Below are positions 1 to 7,749 of a stretch of DNA of 64,000 nt, piece by piece (position 1 is the first letter of the stretch; each line of letters begins with the position of its first letter). A model generated the notes under the pieces. That model searched no databases and had not been told where the DNA came from. It saw nothing but the letters and a program-made list of their open reading frames with translations. The DNA comes from Pseudomonadales bacterium. Its GTDB lineage: Bacteria; Pseudomonadota; Gammaproteobacteria; Pseudomonadales; Azotimanducaceae. The position numbers and the translations under genes are program-made. Where the stretch lies: assembly GCA_017642855.1 (NCBI GenBank), contig JAEPOO010000001.1:1961469-2025468 (forward strand). Direction: 5' to 3'.

Positions 1-59
1 GTCTATAACCATCCTCAGAGATACCGGTAGTAAACCCAATAGGGAGTTGTATAAGAGCT

Positions 60-1022
60 ATGTCACATCGCGCTCACATCATGGAATTGGAACAGTGGCT
101 GGCAAGCCGCATCATCGGCCAGGAAAAACTGGTCAACCGTTTGCTCATGGCGCTGCTCGCCGACGGACACCTGCTGGTGGAAGGTGCCCCGGGTCTCGCC
201 AAGACCAAGGCGATCAAAACGCTCGCGGACGGTATCGAAGGAGAATTTCATCGCATCCAGTTTACCCCGGACCTGCTGCCCTCGGACATTACCGGTACGG
301 AAATCTATCGCGCCCAGGAAGGGACGTTTGAATTCCAGCAGGGCCCTATCTTTCACAACCTGATTCTCGCAGACGAAATCAACCGAGCACCGGCGAAGGT
401 GCAGTCCGCCCTGCTGGAAGCGATGGCGGAACGCCAGGTCAGCTTCGGACGCCAGACCTTTACCCTGCCGCCACTCTTTCTGGTCATGGCAACCCAGAAC
501 CCGATCGAGCAGGAAGGTACCTATCCGCTGCCGGAGGCTCAGCTGGACCGTTTCCTGATGCACGTCAACATCGACTATCCGGATGCCGCTTCTGAACGAA
601 GCATTCTGCAGCTGGTTCGAAATGAGGCGATGAACGCGGAAGACGATGATCCACCCCATGCCGTGACGCAGGAAGCCATCTTCAGCGCGCGTCAGGAACT
701 TCTGTCGCTTCACATGGCACCAGTCGTTGAGGAATACATCGTGCAGCTCACGATGGCGACACGGGACCCCGGCGCCTACGGTGAAGATCTCGCCAACTGG
801 CTCGACTATGGCGCTTCACCGCGCGGCACCATTGCACTCGATATCTGCGCACGAGCCAATGCCTTTCTGCTGGGTAAAGACTTCGTTTCTCCCGATGATG
901 TCCAAGCGGTGCTCCATGACGTTTTCCGTCACCGCATCATCGTCAGCTTCGAAGCCGAAGCCATGGGTGTCGATGCCGATAAAATTCTCGACATCCTGGT
1001 ACAACGGGTTGCCGCTGTCTGA
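60..1022 (+). CDS. MoxR-family AAA+ ATPase
   Basis: A 320-residue AAA+ ATPase of the MoxR family, which generally acts as a chaperone-like partner of von Willebrand A (VWA) proteins. Visible motifs are a Walker A loop with the GxxGxxK[T] pattern at about residues 42-49 (GAPGLAKT), a Walker B segment ending in D105-E106 (LILADEINRAPAK) and a sensor segment around ATQNPIEQEGTYPLPEAQLDR. The length fits the family. The start at 60 keeps the whole N-terminal helix; an alternative ATG at 81 would lose only seven residues. It opens a tight six-gene operon with DUF58, DUF4381, two VWA proteins and BatD, the classic MoxR/Bat arrangement linked to envelope stress and metal-dependent protein maturation. 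The first 59 bases hold only an untranslated leader with a GGGAG stretch; no clear promoter is visible. Confidence 0.95.
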   Translation: MSHRAHIMELEQWLASRIIGQEKLVNRLLMALLADGHLLVEGAPGLAKTKAIKTLADGIEGEFHRIQFTPDLLPSDITGTEIYRAQEGTFEFQQGPIFHNLILADEINRAPAKVQSALLEAMAERQVSFGRQTFTLPPLFLVMATQNPIEQEGTYPLPEAQLDRFLMHVNIDYPDAASERSILQLVRNEAMNAEDDDPPHAVTQEAIFSARQELLSLHMAPVVEEYIVQLTMATRDPGAYGEDLANWLDYGASPRGTIALDICARANAFLLGKDFVSPDDVQAVLHDVFRHRIIVSFEAEAMGVDADKILDILVQRVAAV

Positions 1023-1024
1023 AC

Positions 1025-1954
1025 ATGGAATACCGCGGCGCTTACACCGACCTGCGTGACCTGATTCGCCTGCGCTACGCCGCGCGCGAAATCACTGACC
1101 TGGCGGACAACAAAACTTCCAATCCGCTGGCAGGTTTACTCACTTCCAACTTCCGTGGACGCGGCATCGACTTTGCTGAAGTTCGCGTCTACCAACCGGG
1201 TGACGATGTCAGAACCATCGACTGGCGGGTCACCGCACGAACTCAGGTCGCACACACCAAACTCTTTCAGGAAGAAAAGGAACGGCCTGTCCTGATCCTG
1301 GTTGATCAGTCTGCCTCCATGTATTTCGGCAGCCAGGTGACCTTCAAATCCGTTCTGGCGGCACGTGCAGCCGCCGTCATAGCCTGGGCAGCGCTGGAAC
1401 GTGGCGATCGTGTCGGCGGCATCGTGTTTTCCGAACAAGGTCACCGAGAAGTTCGGCCGAGACGGAACCGACACGCCGTACTGAGACTGCTTAACGAGAT
1501 TCACGATTTCAATCACGCGTTAACTCGAGATGCCATTTCCAGGCTCGGAGAAAGCCCTGAGAACCATTTTTCCAACGCACTGGCTGAGGTGCGTCGAGTC
1601 ACCAAACACGGCAGCGTGATTTTTATTATCAGTGACTTCAATCACTACACCGATGAATCCCGCGTTCACCTGCAGCCGCTGGCACAATCCAGTGACGTGA
1701 TTGGCATACACATCTCAGATCCACTGGAGCAGCACCTGCCGACGCCAGATGTTTACAGCATCACCAATGGCCACGAACGTTCACGCATCAACACCGGCAG
1801 CAGAAAACACCGGGAAGCCTACGAACTGGGATTCCAGCAACAGGTCGCCGCGATCCAGGAAGAGTTCATGCGCGTGAAGTCCTCGCTGCTGATGCTGAAT
1901 ACCTCGCAATCCATTGTCGACGGCATGAACCGTCAGACCGCAGCGATGAACTGA
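1025..1954 (+). CDS. DUF58 domain protein (BatA-operon partner)
   Basis: A 309-residue DUF58 protein. The family signature is present around residues 45-75 (GRGIDFAEVRVYQPGDDVR, then TIDWRVTART), followed by a VWA-like region with a DQSASM metal-site motif near residues 97-102. DUF58 proteins are almost always encoded directly after MoxR ATPases, as here, two bases after the moxR stop codon. The molecular role is not established; an interaction platform regulated by the ATPase is the usual idea. No signal peptide or membrane segment is visible, so it is probably cytoplasmic or peripheral. Confidence 0.92.
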   Translation: MEYRGAYTDLRDLIRLRYAAREITDLADNKTSNPLAGLLTSNFRGRGIDFAEVRVYQPGDDVRTIDWRVTARTQVAHTKLFQEEKERPVLILVDQSASMYFGSQVTFKSVLAARAAAVIAWAALERGDRVGGIVFSEQGHREVRPRRNRHAVLRLLNEIHDFNHALTRDAISRLGESPENHFSNALAEVRRVTKHGSVIFIISDFNHYTDESRVHLQPLAQSSDVIGIHISDPLEQHLPTPDVYSITNGHERSRINTGSRKHREAYELGFQQQVAAIQEEFMRVKSSLLMLNTSQSIVDGMNRQTAAMN

Positions 1955-1965
1955 GCCGGACAGAT

Positions 1966-2517
1966 ATGGCTAGCGCAGCAACACCACCCAACCCCGGCAT
2001 GATGCAGCAGGCGACTGACCCGCTGGCACAGCTGCGGGATATTCATCCGCCGGGTATGATCGAAACCTGGCCGCCGGCACCTGGTTGGTGGGTGTTAGCC
2101 GCCATTTCCCTGGCACTGCTTTTATATGGCCTCTATTGGTTGATTCAACGCTGGATCGCCAACCGGTATCGCCGCGAAGCCATGTCAGAGCTGCATCAGT
2201 TACGGGCAGACTGGCATGATCATGGCGACGACCAGGTTTACCTGGAAGCCTTGCAGCGACTCCTCAAGCGCGTTGCTTTGACAAGATTTTCGAGAGATGA
2301 CGTCGCCGGACTCACTGGTGAAGCCTGGGTGCAGTTCCTGGATCGATCAACGGGCAGTCATGACTTTTCCATGGCGGATTCGGAAGCGCTCATCGACGGT
2401 GCCTACCGGGAAGACGTTTCCATCGACGTCCAGAGTCTTGAGATCACCGCCAAAAACTGGATCGAGAAACACGACAAACGCCACCTGGAAGAGGCGCTGG
2501 AGGAAACCAGCGTATGA
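1966..2517 (+). CDS. DUF4381 membrane protein of the Bat operon
   Basis: A 183-residue protein with one clear membrane segment at about residues 43-63, preceded by the DUF4381 hallmark DIHPPGMIETWPPAPGWW. The C-terminal two thirds is soluble and helical and probably faces the cytoplasm. Members of this family sit between DUF58 and the first VWA gene in Bat operons of Proteobacteria and have no known reaction. It begins 12 bases after the DUF58 gene and its stop overlaps the next start (ATGA), so translation is probably coupled. Confidence 0.88.
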   Translation: MASAATPPNPGMMQQATDPLAQLRDIHPPGMIETWPPAPGWWVLAAISLALLLYGLYWLIQRWIANRYRREAMSELHQLRADWHDHGDDQVYLEALQRLLKRVALTRFSRDDVAGLTGEAWVQFLDRSTGSHDFSMADSEALIDGAYREDVSIDVQSLEITAKNWIEKHDKRHLEEALEETSV

Positions 2518-3560
2518 TCGAATTCCTCTGGCCGATGGCGGCGTTGTTCCTGCCGCTGCCTGTCCTGGTTTATTTCCTGACGCCTAAGGCCAGCCGCCAG
2601 GAACCGGCTTTGCAGGTCCCGTTCTTTTCCGCGGCGTCCTCCTACGAAAGCAGTTCTAAAAGCGGGCGAGCTCGGTCGTTCCTTCGCCGTCTTATCCTGA
2701 TCCTAATCTGGTGTGCGCTGGTTCTGTCAGCGACACGCCCCCAGTGGATTGGTGAACCGATTTCCCTGCCTACCTCAGGCAGAGATCTGCTGCTTGCGGT
2801 CGATATCTCCGGCTCCATGGGCACCGAGGACATGGAACTGGCCGGCGCGATGACAACGCGTCTCGCGGTCGTCAAAGAGGTGGTCGGCGACTTTGTTGAG
2901 CGCCGCAAAGGTGACCGACTGGGGCTCATCCTGTTCGGGACAAGAGCTTACCTGCAGACGCCACTCACCTTTGACCGGAACACCGTCAGAACCCTGCTAG
3001 AAGAAACGCCACTTGGCATTGCTGGTGGTAAAACCGCGATCGGAGATGCGATTGGTCTTTCCGTGAAACGCCTGCAGGAACGCCCCGCTGAAAACCGCGT
3101 TCTGATTCTGCTTACCGATGGTGTGAACAACGTCGGCGAAGTGGACCCGGTTCAAGCGGCCAAGCTTGCTGCGCAGGAAGCCATTCGCATTTACACCATC
3201 GGATTCGGCGCCGAAGAAATGGTCGTGCCGGGTTTCCTCTTCCAGCGAAAGGTAAACCCCTCGGCGGAACTCGACATCGAAACCCTGACCCAGATTGCGG
3301 ATTTAACCGGCGGGATCTTCCAGCGTGCGAGATCCACACAAGAACTCAGCCAGATTTATGAGGCGCTGGATGAACTGGAACCTATCGAACAGGACCAGGA
3401 AACCTATCGACCCATTCGTTCCCTGTATTGGTACCCCCTCGCTTTTGCGTTAGCCCTCAGCATGTTGTTCACTTTGCTGCACCCTCAGCTGACCCACTGG
3501 GTGACGAACCTCTGGGCGCGGATTCGGACCCGTGATGCCAGCGAGGTCATCACATCATGA
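2514..3560 (+). CDS. von Willebrand factor A domain membrane protein (BatA type)
   Basis: A 348-residue VWA protein anchored by hydrophobic segments near residues 5-22 and 58-74 and a C-terminal one near 307-325. The metal-ion-dependent adhesion site is intact: D97-x-S99-x-S101 (DISGSM), with a later T in GGKTAIGDAI and D in LLTDGVNNVGE. This matches BatA proteins, in which the VWA domain lies in the periplasm between membrane anchors. It overlaps both neighbours by four bases. Function follows the operon: with MoxR it may bind and remodel partner proteins in the envelope. BatA is assigned by gene order and anchors, not by a unique motif. Confidence 0.9.
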   Translation: MIEFLWPMAALFLPLPVLVYFLTPKASRQEPALQVPFFSAASSYESSSKSGRARSFLRRLILILIWCALVLSATRPQWIGEPISLPTSGRDLLLAVDISGSMGTEDMELAGAMTTRLAVVKEVVGDFVERRKGDRLGLILFGTRAYLQTPLTFDRNTVRTLLEETPLGIAGGKTAIGDAIGLSVKRLQERPAENRVLILLTDGVNNVGEVDPVQAAKLAAQEAIRIYTIGFGAEEMVVPGFLFQRKVNPSAELDIETLTQIADLTGGIFQRARSTQELSQIYEALDELEPIEQDQETYRPIRSLYWYPLAFALALSMLFTLLHPQLTHWVTNLWARIRTRDASEVITS

Positions 3561-5350
3561 ACGAGCAGATGCTGAACGAGATCCTCGCCAATTTTCATTT
3601 CCTGCGGCCAGCGTGGTTCTACGTGCTGATTCCCGCGTTGCTGCTCTTCCTCGCGCTACGTTATCGACAGAGCCACCACAGTAACTGGGAAAAAGCCATC
3701 GACCCACACCTGTTGCCGCACATCCTGGACAACCCCAATCGGCAGGTGTCGCGCAGCCCGTTAACGCTGCTCCTGCTTGCCTGGGTGATTGGCACCTTTG
3801 CGCTGGCCGGACCGGTGTGGCGGCAGACGCCACAGCCTGTGCAGGAACGTGAAGATGCGCTGGTCATCATCTTTGATCTGACCCGCAGCATGCTGGCGAC
3901 CGACGTCAAGCCGGATCGGCTGGTTCGCGCGAAACGCAAACTGATTGACCTTCTGGAACTCCGTGAAGAAGGTGTGACCGCACTCGTTGTATTTGCCGGA
4001 GACGCACACGTTGTCTCTCCCCTGACCGATGACACCAAAACCATCGCGGCCATGATTCCAGCCTTGTCTCCGGACATTGTGCCTGCGCCGGGCAGTCAGC
4101 TCACACCAGCACTGGAACGCGCGATCGATCTTTTCAGGGATGGCGGTATGGCAAGTGGGCGGATCCTGATCATCACCGATGAAATTCGAGACGTGGTCGC
4201 CGCACAAAGAGTGGCGCGCCAGTATCGAAACGCCTACCCAGTTTCCGTCATGTCGGTTGGCACGCAGGACGGTGCCCCGGTACCGCTGGTGCCCGGAAGA
4301 CCTGACCGCGGTTATCTCAAAGACACCCGCGGCAACATGGTTATCCCACAGCTGAACGCAAAAAGTTTGAGCGACTTTGCCCAACTCGCAGGTGGACGCT
4401 ATTCACCCATGACGCTCACCGAAGAGGATCTGGGCTATCTGCTCGCCGATCAGCCGCTCCTTGAAGACGATGCCTATCGCGAACTCGAACGGGAATTTGA
4501 TGTCTGGTTCGAAGAAGGGCCCTGGCTGCTGCTGCTCCTGCTACCCATTGCCGCTCTAGCCTTTCGACGCGGCTGGCTCTGGTCCGTTGCTCTGCTGGTT
4601 GCGGTGTTGCCGGTCGAAGAAAGTCAGGCATCTCTCTGGGACGACCTCTGGCAGACCCGCGACCAACAGGCGATGAGTGCACTGGAGCAGGGAGACGCGG
4701 CAAAAGCCGCAGCGTTATTCGAGAACCAGGCGTGGAAAGGCACCGCCAACTATCGCGGCGACAACTTTGAGGATGCGGCGAAACAATTTGGCGGCATCGA
4801 ATCGAGCTCCGGCAAATACAATCTGGGTAACGCTTTCGCGAAGCAGGGACTCTTTAACGAAGCGATCGAAGCTTACGATCAGGCACTCGGCATCAACCCC
4901 AACAACGAAGACGCCCAGTTCAATAAAGCGCTGATCGAGCAACTGCTGCAGGAACAACAACAGCAGCAACAACAGGACCAGAACCAGGATTCAGAAGACT
5001 CTGAAAGCCAGCAGGATCAGGACCAAAACCAGCAGAACCAGGAAAACCAGGACCAGCAGGACCAACAGGAACAGAACGAGAGCAGCCAGCAAGAACAACA
5101 GCAGCAAGAACAGGAACCGTCTGAACAGGAACAACAGGAGCAGGAGCAACAAGAACAGGCGCCGCAGCAACAACAGGCTTCTGAAGAAGAATCCCAGCTC
5201 GACGAAGAAGAAAAGCAGGCGCTGCAACAATGGCTGAGACGCGTGCCCGATGATCCTGGCGGGCTACTGCGCAACAAATTTCAGCAACAGCATGAGACGC
5301 GTCTCAAAGAAGGTAAGGTAAGCAGCAATGACACGACTTCTGATTGGTAG
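3557..5350 (+). CDS. VWA-TPR fusion protein with Gln/Glu-rich tail (BatB/BatC type)
   Basis: A 597-residue protein combining functions that are separate genes in some genomes. Order: membrane segment (about 20-36), second segment (69-84), VWA domain with DLTRSM at residues 107-112 (a Thr variant of DxSxS), two further membrane segments (about 324-352), then a TPR region near 375-460 (KYNLGNAFAKQGLFNEAIEA). From about 465 to 550 it is almost pure Gln/Glu/Asp/Asn. The final part (EEKQALQQWLRRVPDDPGG) is typical of BatC-like tails. Overlaps the preceding gene by four bases and batD by 23. The low-complexity segment produces long Leu- and Cys-rich antisense frames that are not genes. Confidence 0.9.
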   Translation: MNEQMLNEILANFHFLRPAWFYVLIPALLLFLALRYRQSHHSNWEKAIDPHLLPHILDNPNRQVSRSPLTLLLLAWVIGTFALAGPVWRQTPQPVQEREDALVIIFDLTRSMLATDVKPDRLVRAKRKLIDLLELREEGVTALVVFAGDAHVVSPLTDDTKTIAAMIPALSPDIVPAPGSQLTPALERAIDLFRDGGMASGRILIITDEIRDVVAAQRVARQYRNAYPVSVMSVGTQDGAPVPLVPGRPDRGYLKDTRGNMVIPQLNAKSLSDFAQLAGGRYSPMTLTEEDLGYLLADQPLLEDDAYRELEREFDVWFEEGPWLLLLLLPIAALAFRRGWLWSVALLVAVLPVEESQASLWDDLWQTRDQQAMSALEQGDAAKAAALFENQAWKGTANYRGDNFEDAAKQFGGIESSSGKYNLGNAFAKQGLFNEAIEAYDQALGINPNNEDAQFNKALIEQLLQEQQQQQQQDQNQDSEDSESQQDQDQNQQNQENQDQQDQQEQNESSQQEQQQQEQEPSEQEQQEQEQQEQAPQQQQASEEESQLDEEEKQALQQWLRRVPDDPGGLLRNKFQQQHETRLKEGKVSSNDTTSDW

Positions 5351-7007
5351 CGTGCTGATTTTCATCAGCCTATTTGCGGGCAGCCTGGCACAGGCGAGCC
5401 TCACCGCGACGGTGGATCGCAACATCATCACCGATGTAGACCTGATCAAACTCACCGTGCGGGCTGCTGACCGAGCGATCGAAGACAAGATTGATTTTTC
5501 TGCCCTGGAGCAGGACTTTGAAATCGTCAGCGAGCATATGAACCGCAATCAGTCGCTGTCCATTGTGAATGGTCAAACAAAACGCGTGGTCTACGAGGAC
5601 TATGTGTTCACGCTGCAGCCCAAGCGAATGGGCAACCTGTTTATTCCCGTCTTCAGGTCGGGCAATTACCGCAGCGACCCCATCACGATCCGCGTGCAGC
5701 AACAGACGGCCAACCAGCGGGACCAGATGCGACAGTTCGTGTTCTTTGAAACCAGCGTCGATACCCGTGATACCTATGTGCAGGGACAAATCATTTATTC
5801 AGTGAAGCTGTTTTACACTGAGGCCATTGGCGGCGACTTTCCTCAGGCGCCGAGTCTGCCGGACACCGTGGTGGAAACCCTCGAAAACGAAAACCGCTTT
5901 GAGGCCATTGTCGGTGGCAAACGCTATTACGTATTAGAGAAGCGTTACGCCCTGTTTCCACAGCGAAGCGGCGAACTGGTCATCCCACGTGAGCGATTTA
6001 CGGGGACTCGAGGCAGAGGCGGCATCTTCTCGCAAAGGCAGCGCGTATCCGCAGTTTCCGATTCACATACGGTGAACGTACGAACCATCCCTGATGCGTT
6101 CAGCGGTGACGCCTGGATACCTGCCAAAGCGCTGGGCGTGAGAGAAGCCTGGACCGAGCAACCGCCCACCTTCAGAGTCGGCGAACCGGTCAATCGCCAG
6201 TTGGCCATTTCAGCCATTGGACTGTCCAGCACCCTGCTTCCTGAATTGGGAGAGATGGAAATCAACGGCGCCAAAGTTTACGCGGATCCGCCCACCACGG
6301 AAAACCGGGTGACTGAAGAAGGTATCACCGCCCTGCAGGTCACCACCGTCGGCATCGTGCCGACACAGGAAGGCCAATTGACGCTGCCGGAGATCAGGAT
6401 TCCCTGGTGGAACACCCAGACCAACCGAGAAGAAGTCGCGGTCATTGAAAGTGCCACCTACAAGGTGTTGCCAGCAACCGGCGACACAGCGACAGCACCG
6501 ACCGTCACTGTCCCCGTATCCGAGTTGTCCGCACCAACGGTGAATAGGGAACCCGCAAACCCCTACTGGCAGTGGGCCGCGATTGCGTTCGGACTGCTAT
6601 GGCTGCTCACCGCGTGGCAATGGTTATTAGTTCGTCGACAGGTTCGCGAAATCGCCTCCGCGCAGGCTGCCAAGTTTGAAAGGGTCTCGTTCAGCGACCC
6701 TGATGAGTCACAACAGTTCGCAGTACTGAAAAAAGCCTGCACGCGCAATCGCGCCGAAGATGCCCACCGACAGTTATTCCTGTGGGCAAAGGCGAGATAT
6801 CCGGAAGTTCAATCCAACGTCGATCTGGGACGAAGACAATCAAGTCTGGCGGATGAGATTCGCACTCTGGAATCACACCTGTACGCCGACGGCGACAGCT
6901 CAAGCTGGAGTGGCGACACGTTACTGAAACTGGTTGACGAATTGCGGAATGCAAAGACTGGTAAACAGAAGAACAAAGCGCTGGAGGCGGAGTTAAACCC
7001 GGTATAA
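5328..7007 (+). CDS. batD: BatD family protein
   Basis: A 559-residue BatD-like protein. The N terminus is a Sec signal peptide (cleavage likely near residues 22-24, AQA-S). A large beta-rich periplasmic region follows, then one membrane segment at about residues 414-433, then a short cytoplasmic tail. The start at 5328 has a GAAGG-type ribosome site nine or so bases upstream and lies inside the 3' end of the previous gene, as expected for coupled translation. BatD closes the MoxR/Bat operon; the operon is associated with stress tolerance, but the biochemical role of BatD is unknown. Repeat sequences start a few bases after its stop. Confidence 0.88.
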   Translation: MTRLLIGSVLIFISLFAGSLAQASLTATVDRNIITDVDLIKLTVRAADRAIEDKIDFSALEQDFEIVSEHMNRNQSLSIVNGQTKRVVYEDYVFTLQPKRMGNLFIPVFRSGNYRSDPITIRVQQQTANQRDQMRQFVFFETSVDTRDTYVQGQIIYSVKLFYTEAIGGDFPQAPSLPDTVVETLENENRFEAIVGGKRYYVLEKRYALFPQRSGELVIPRERFTGTRGRGGIFSQRQRVSAVSDSHTVNVRTIPDAFSGDAWIPAKALGVREAWTEQPPTFRVGEPVNRQLAISAIGLSSTLLPELGEMEINGAKVYADPPTTENRVTEEGITALQVTTVGIVPTQEGQLTLPEIRIPWWNTQTNREEVAVIESATYKVLPATGDTATAPTVTVPVSELSAPTVNREPANPYWQWAAIAFGLLWLLTAWQWLLVRRQVREIASAQAAKFERVSFSDPDESQQFAVLKKACTRNRAEDAHRQLFLWAKARYPEVQSNVDLGRRQSSLADEIRTLESHLYADGDSSSWSGDTLLKLVDELRNAKTGKQKNKALEAELNPV

Positions 7008-7013
7008 CCCACC

Positions 7014-7146
7014 ACCCTCGTCTCGACCGAAGGTGCGAAGCACCGTAGCGGAGAGACCTAGAGATCTCTCCGTTACGTCGCTTTCAGCGACTCCAGTCGA
7101 GATGAGGGTATATGAGTTCTGCGACAACTTCAGTCGAGATGAGGTA
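7014..7146. repeat. dispersed palindromic repeat cluster, copy group A
   Basis: At least three related elements lie head to tail between batD and the GIY-YIG gene. Visible pieces are CCCTCGTCTCGACCGAAG, the perfect hairpin GGTGCGAAGCACC, GGAGAGACC, then GAGATCTCTCCGTTACGTCG and two copies of AGTCGAGATGAGG. The family edge (GGAGAGATC...GTCGAGATGAGG) recurs at 7484-7740, 13111-13183, 14555-14684, 55431-55567, 57179-57224, 57349-57446 and 59342-59397. The elements have no coding capacity. Confidence 0.85.
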
Positions 7147-7149
7147 ATC

Positions 7150-7422
7150 CTAAAGCTCAATCTCCCGCCACCTCGGATTACGCTCCTCAATCAACGCATC
7201 CTTCTTCTCGCGACGCCACCTTTTAATCTGCTTTTCGCGCTCGATCGCATCCATCGCTGAATCACAGCTCTCTGCATACACGAGACGCTTCAGGTTGTAC
7301 TTCTTCACGAATTCAGAGCCGTCACCAAGACGGTGTTGGGCGATACGAAGCTTAATATTTCGGGTCACCCCCACATAGAGCGTCGAGTTGGATTTGTTCG
7401 TGAGGATGTAGACCCAGTGCAT
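7150..7422 (-). CDS. GIY-YIG nuclease family protein
   Basis: A 90-residue single-domain GIY-YIG (UvrC N-terminal-like) protein. The first strand carries VYIL and the second LYVGVT (variant GIY...YIG), followed by the conserved Arg in RIAQHR and the helix with Glu in AIEREKQIKRWRR. These are the core residues of the nuclease fold. Small proteins of this kind are common in bacteria; most have unknown targets. It stands alone between two dense groups of palindromic repeats and is transcribed against batD. The position suggests a link with repeat spread or repair at the repeats, but that is inference. Confidence 0.88.
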   Translation of the reverse strand: MHWVYILTNKSNSTLYVGVTRNIKLRIAQHRLGDGSEFVKKYNLKRLVYAESCDSAMDAIEREKQIKRWRREKKDALIEERNPRWREIEL

Positions 7423-7483
7423 TCAGGCATTGAATCTGAGGCACTGGGTTTAGTGAGTAGGAGATCGCCCCTGGTTTTGGTCT

Positions 7484-7740
7484 GAGATCTCTCCGTTACG
7501 TCGCCTACGGCGACTCCAGTCGAGATGAGGTATTAGCCCGACAGCGACTCCAGTCGAGATGAGGTATTAGCCCGACAGCGACTCCAGTCGAGATGAGGTA
7601 TTAGCCCGACGGCGACTCCAGTCGAGGTGAGACCACCCCCTCATTTCGACCGAAGCTTACGCAGTAAGCGAAGCGGAGAAATCTCGTAAATAAACCCGAG
7701 ATCCCTCGGGTCGTGCGCGATCCCGGTTGCTCGGGATGAG
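7484..7740. repeat. dispersed palindromic repeat cluster B with 34-bp tandem array
   Basis: The 327-base stretch between the GIY-YIG gene and pepN holds no gene. It contains GAGATCTCTCCGTTACGTCG, then three full and one partial tandem copy of a 34-bp unit (starts 7510, 7544, 7578, 7612) that begins GCGACTCCAGTCGAGATGAG and ends GTATTAGCCCGACA. These are followed by an inverted element (CTCATTTCGACCGAAG...CGAAGCGGAGAAATCTC) and a CCCGAG/CTCGGG hairpin. The units carry the same edge sequence as the other dispersed repeats, so the array looks like local amplification of one copy. Confidence 0.85.
7687..7710 (-). terminator. probable rho-independent terminator of pepN
   Basis: Read on the minus strand, downstream of the pepN stop, the sequence gives a six-base-pair stem CCCGAG/CTCGGG with a short GGAT loop followed directly by TTTATTT. 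Stem plus T-rich tail is the intrinsic terminator pattern. It is built from dispersed-repeat sequence, so a repeat may have been recruited as a terminator. Confidence 0.55.
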
Positions 7741-7749
7741 GTGGGGCGA

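Noticed and set aside
4991..5277. Antisense Leu-rich and Cys/Ser-rich frames of 79 and 86 codons
   Set aside because: They are complements of the CAG/GAA-rich Gln/Glu tail of the VWA-TPR protein and have no independent gene signals.
7510..7631. CRISPR-like regular repeats
   Set aside because: The 34-bp units are contiguous with no variable spacers, no cas genes are present, and the unit is a piece of the dispersed palindromic family.
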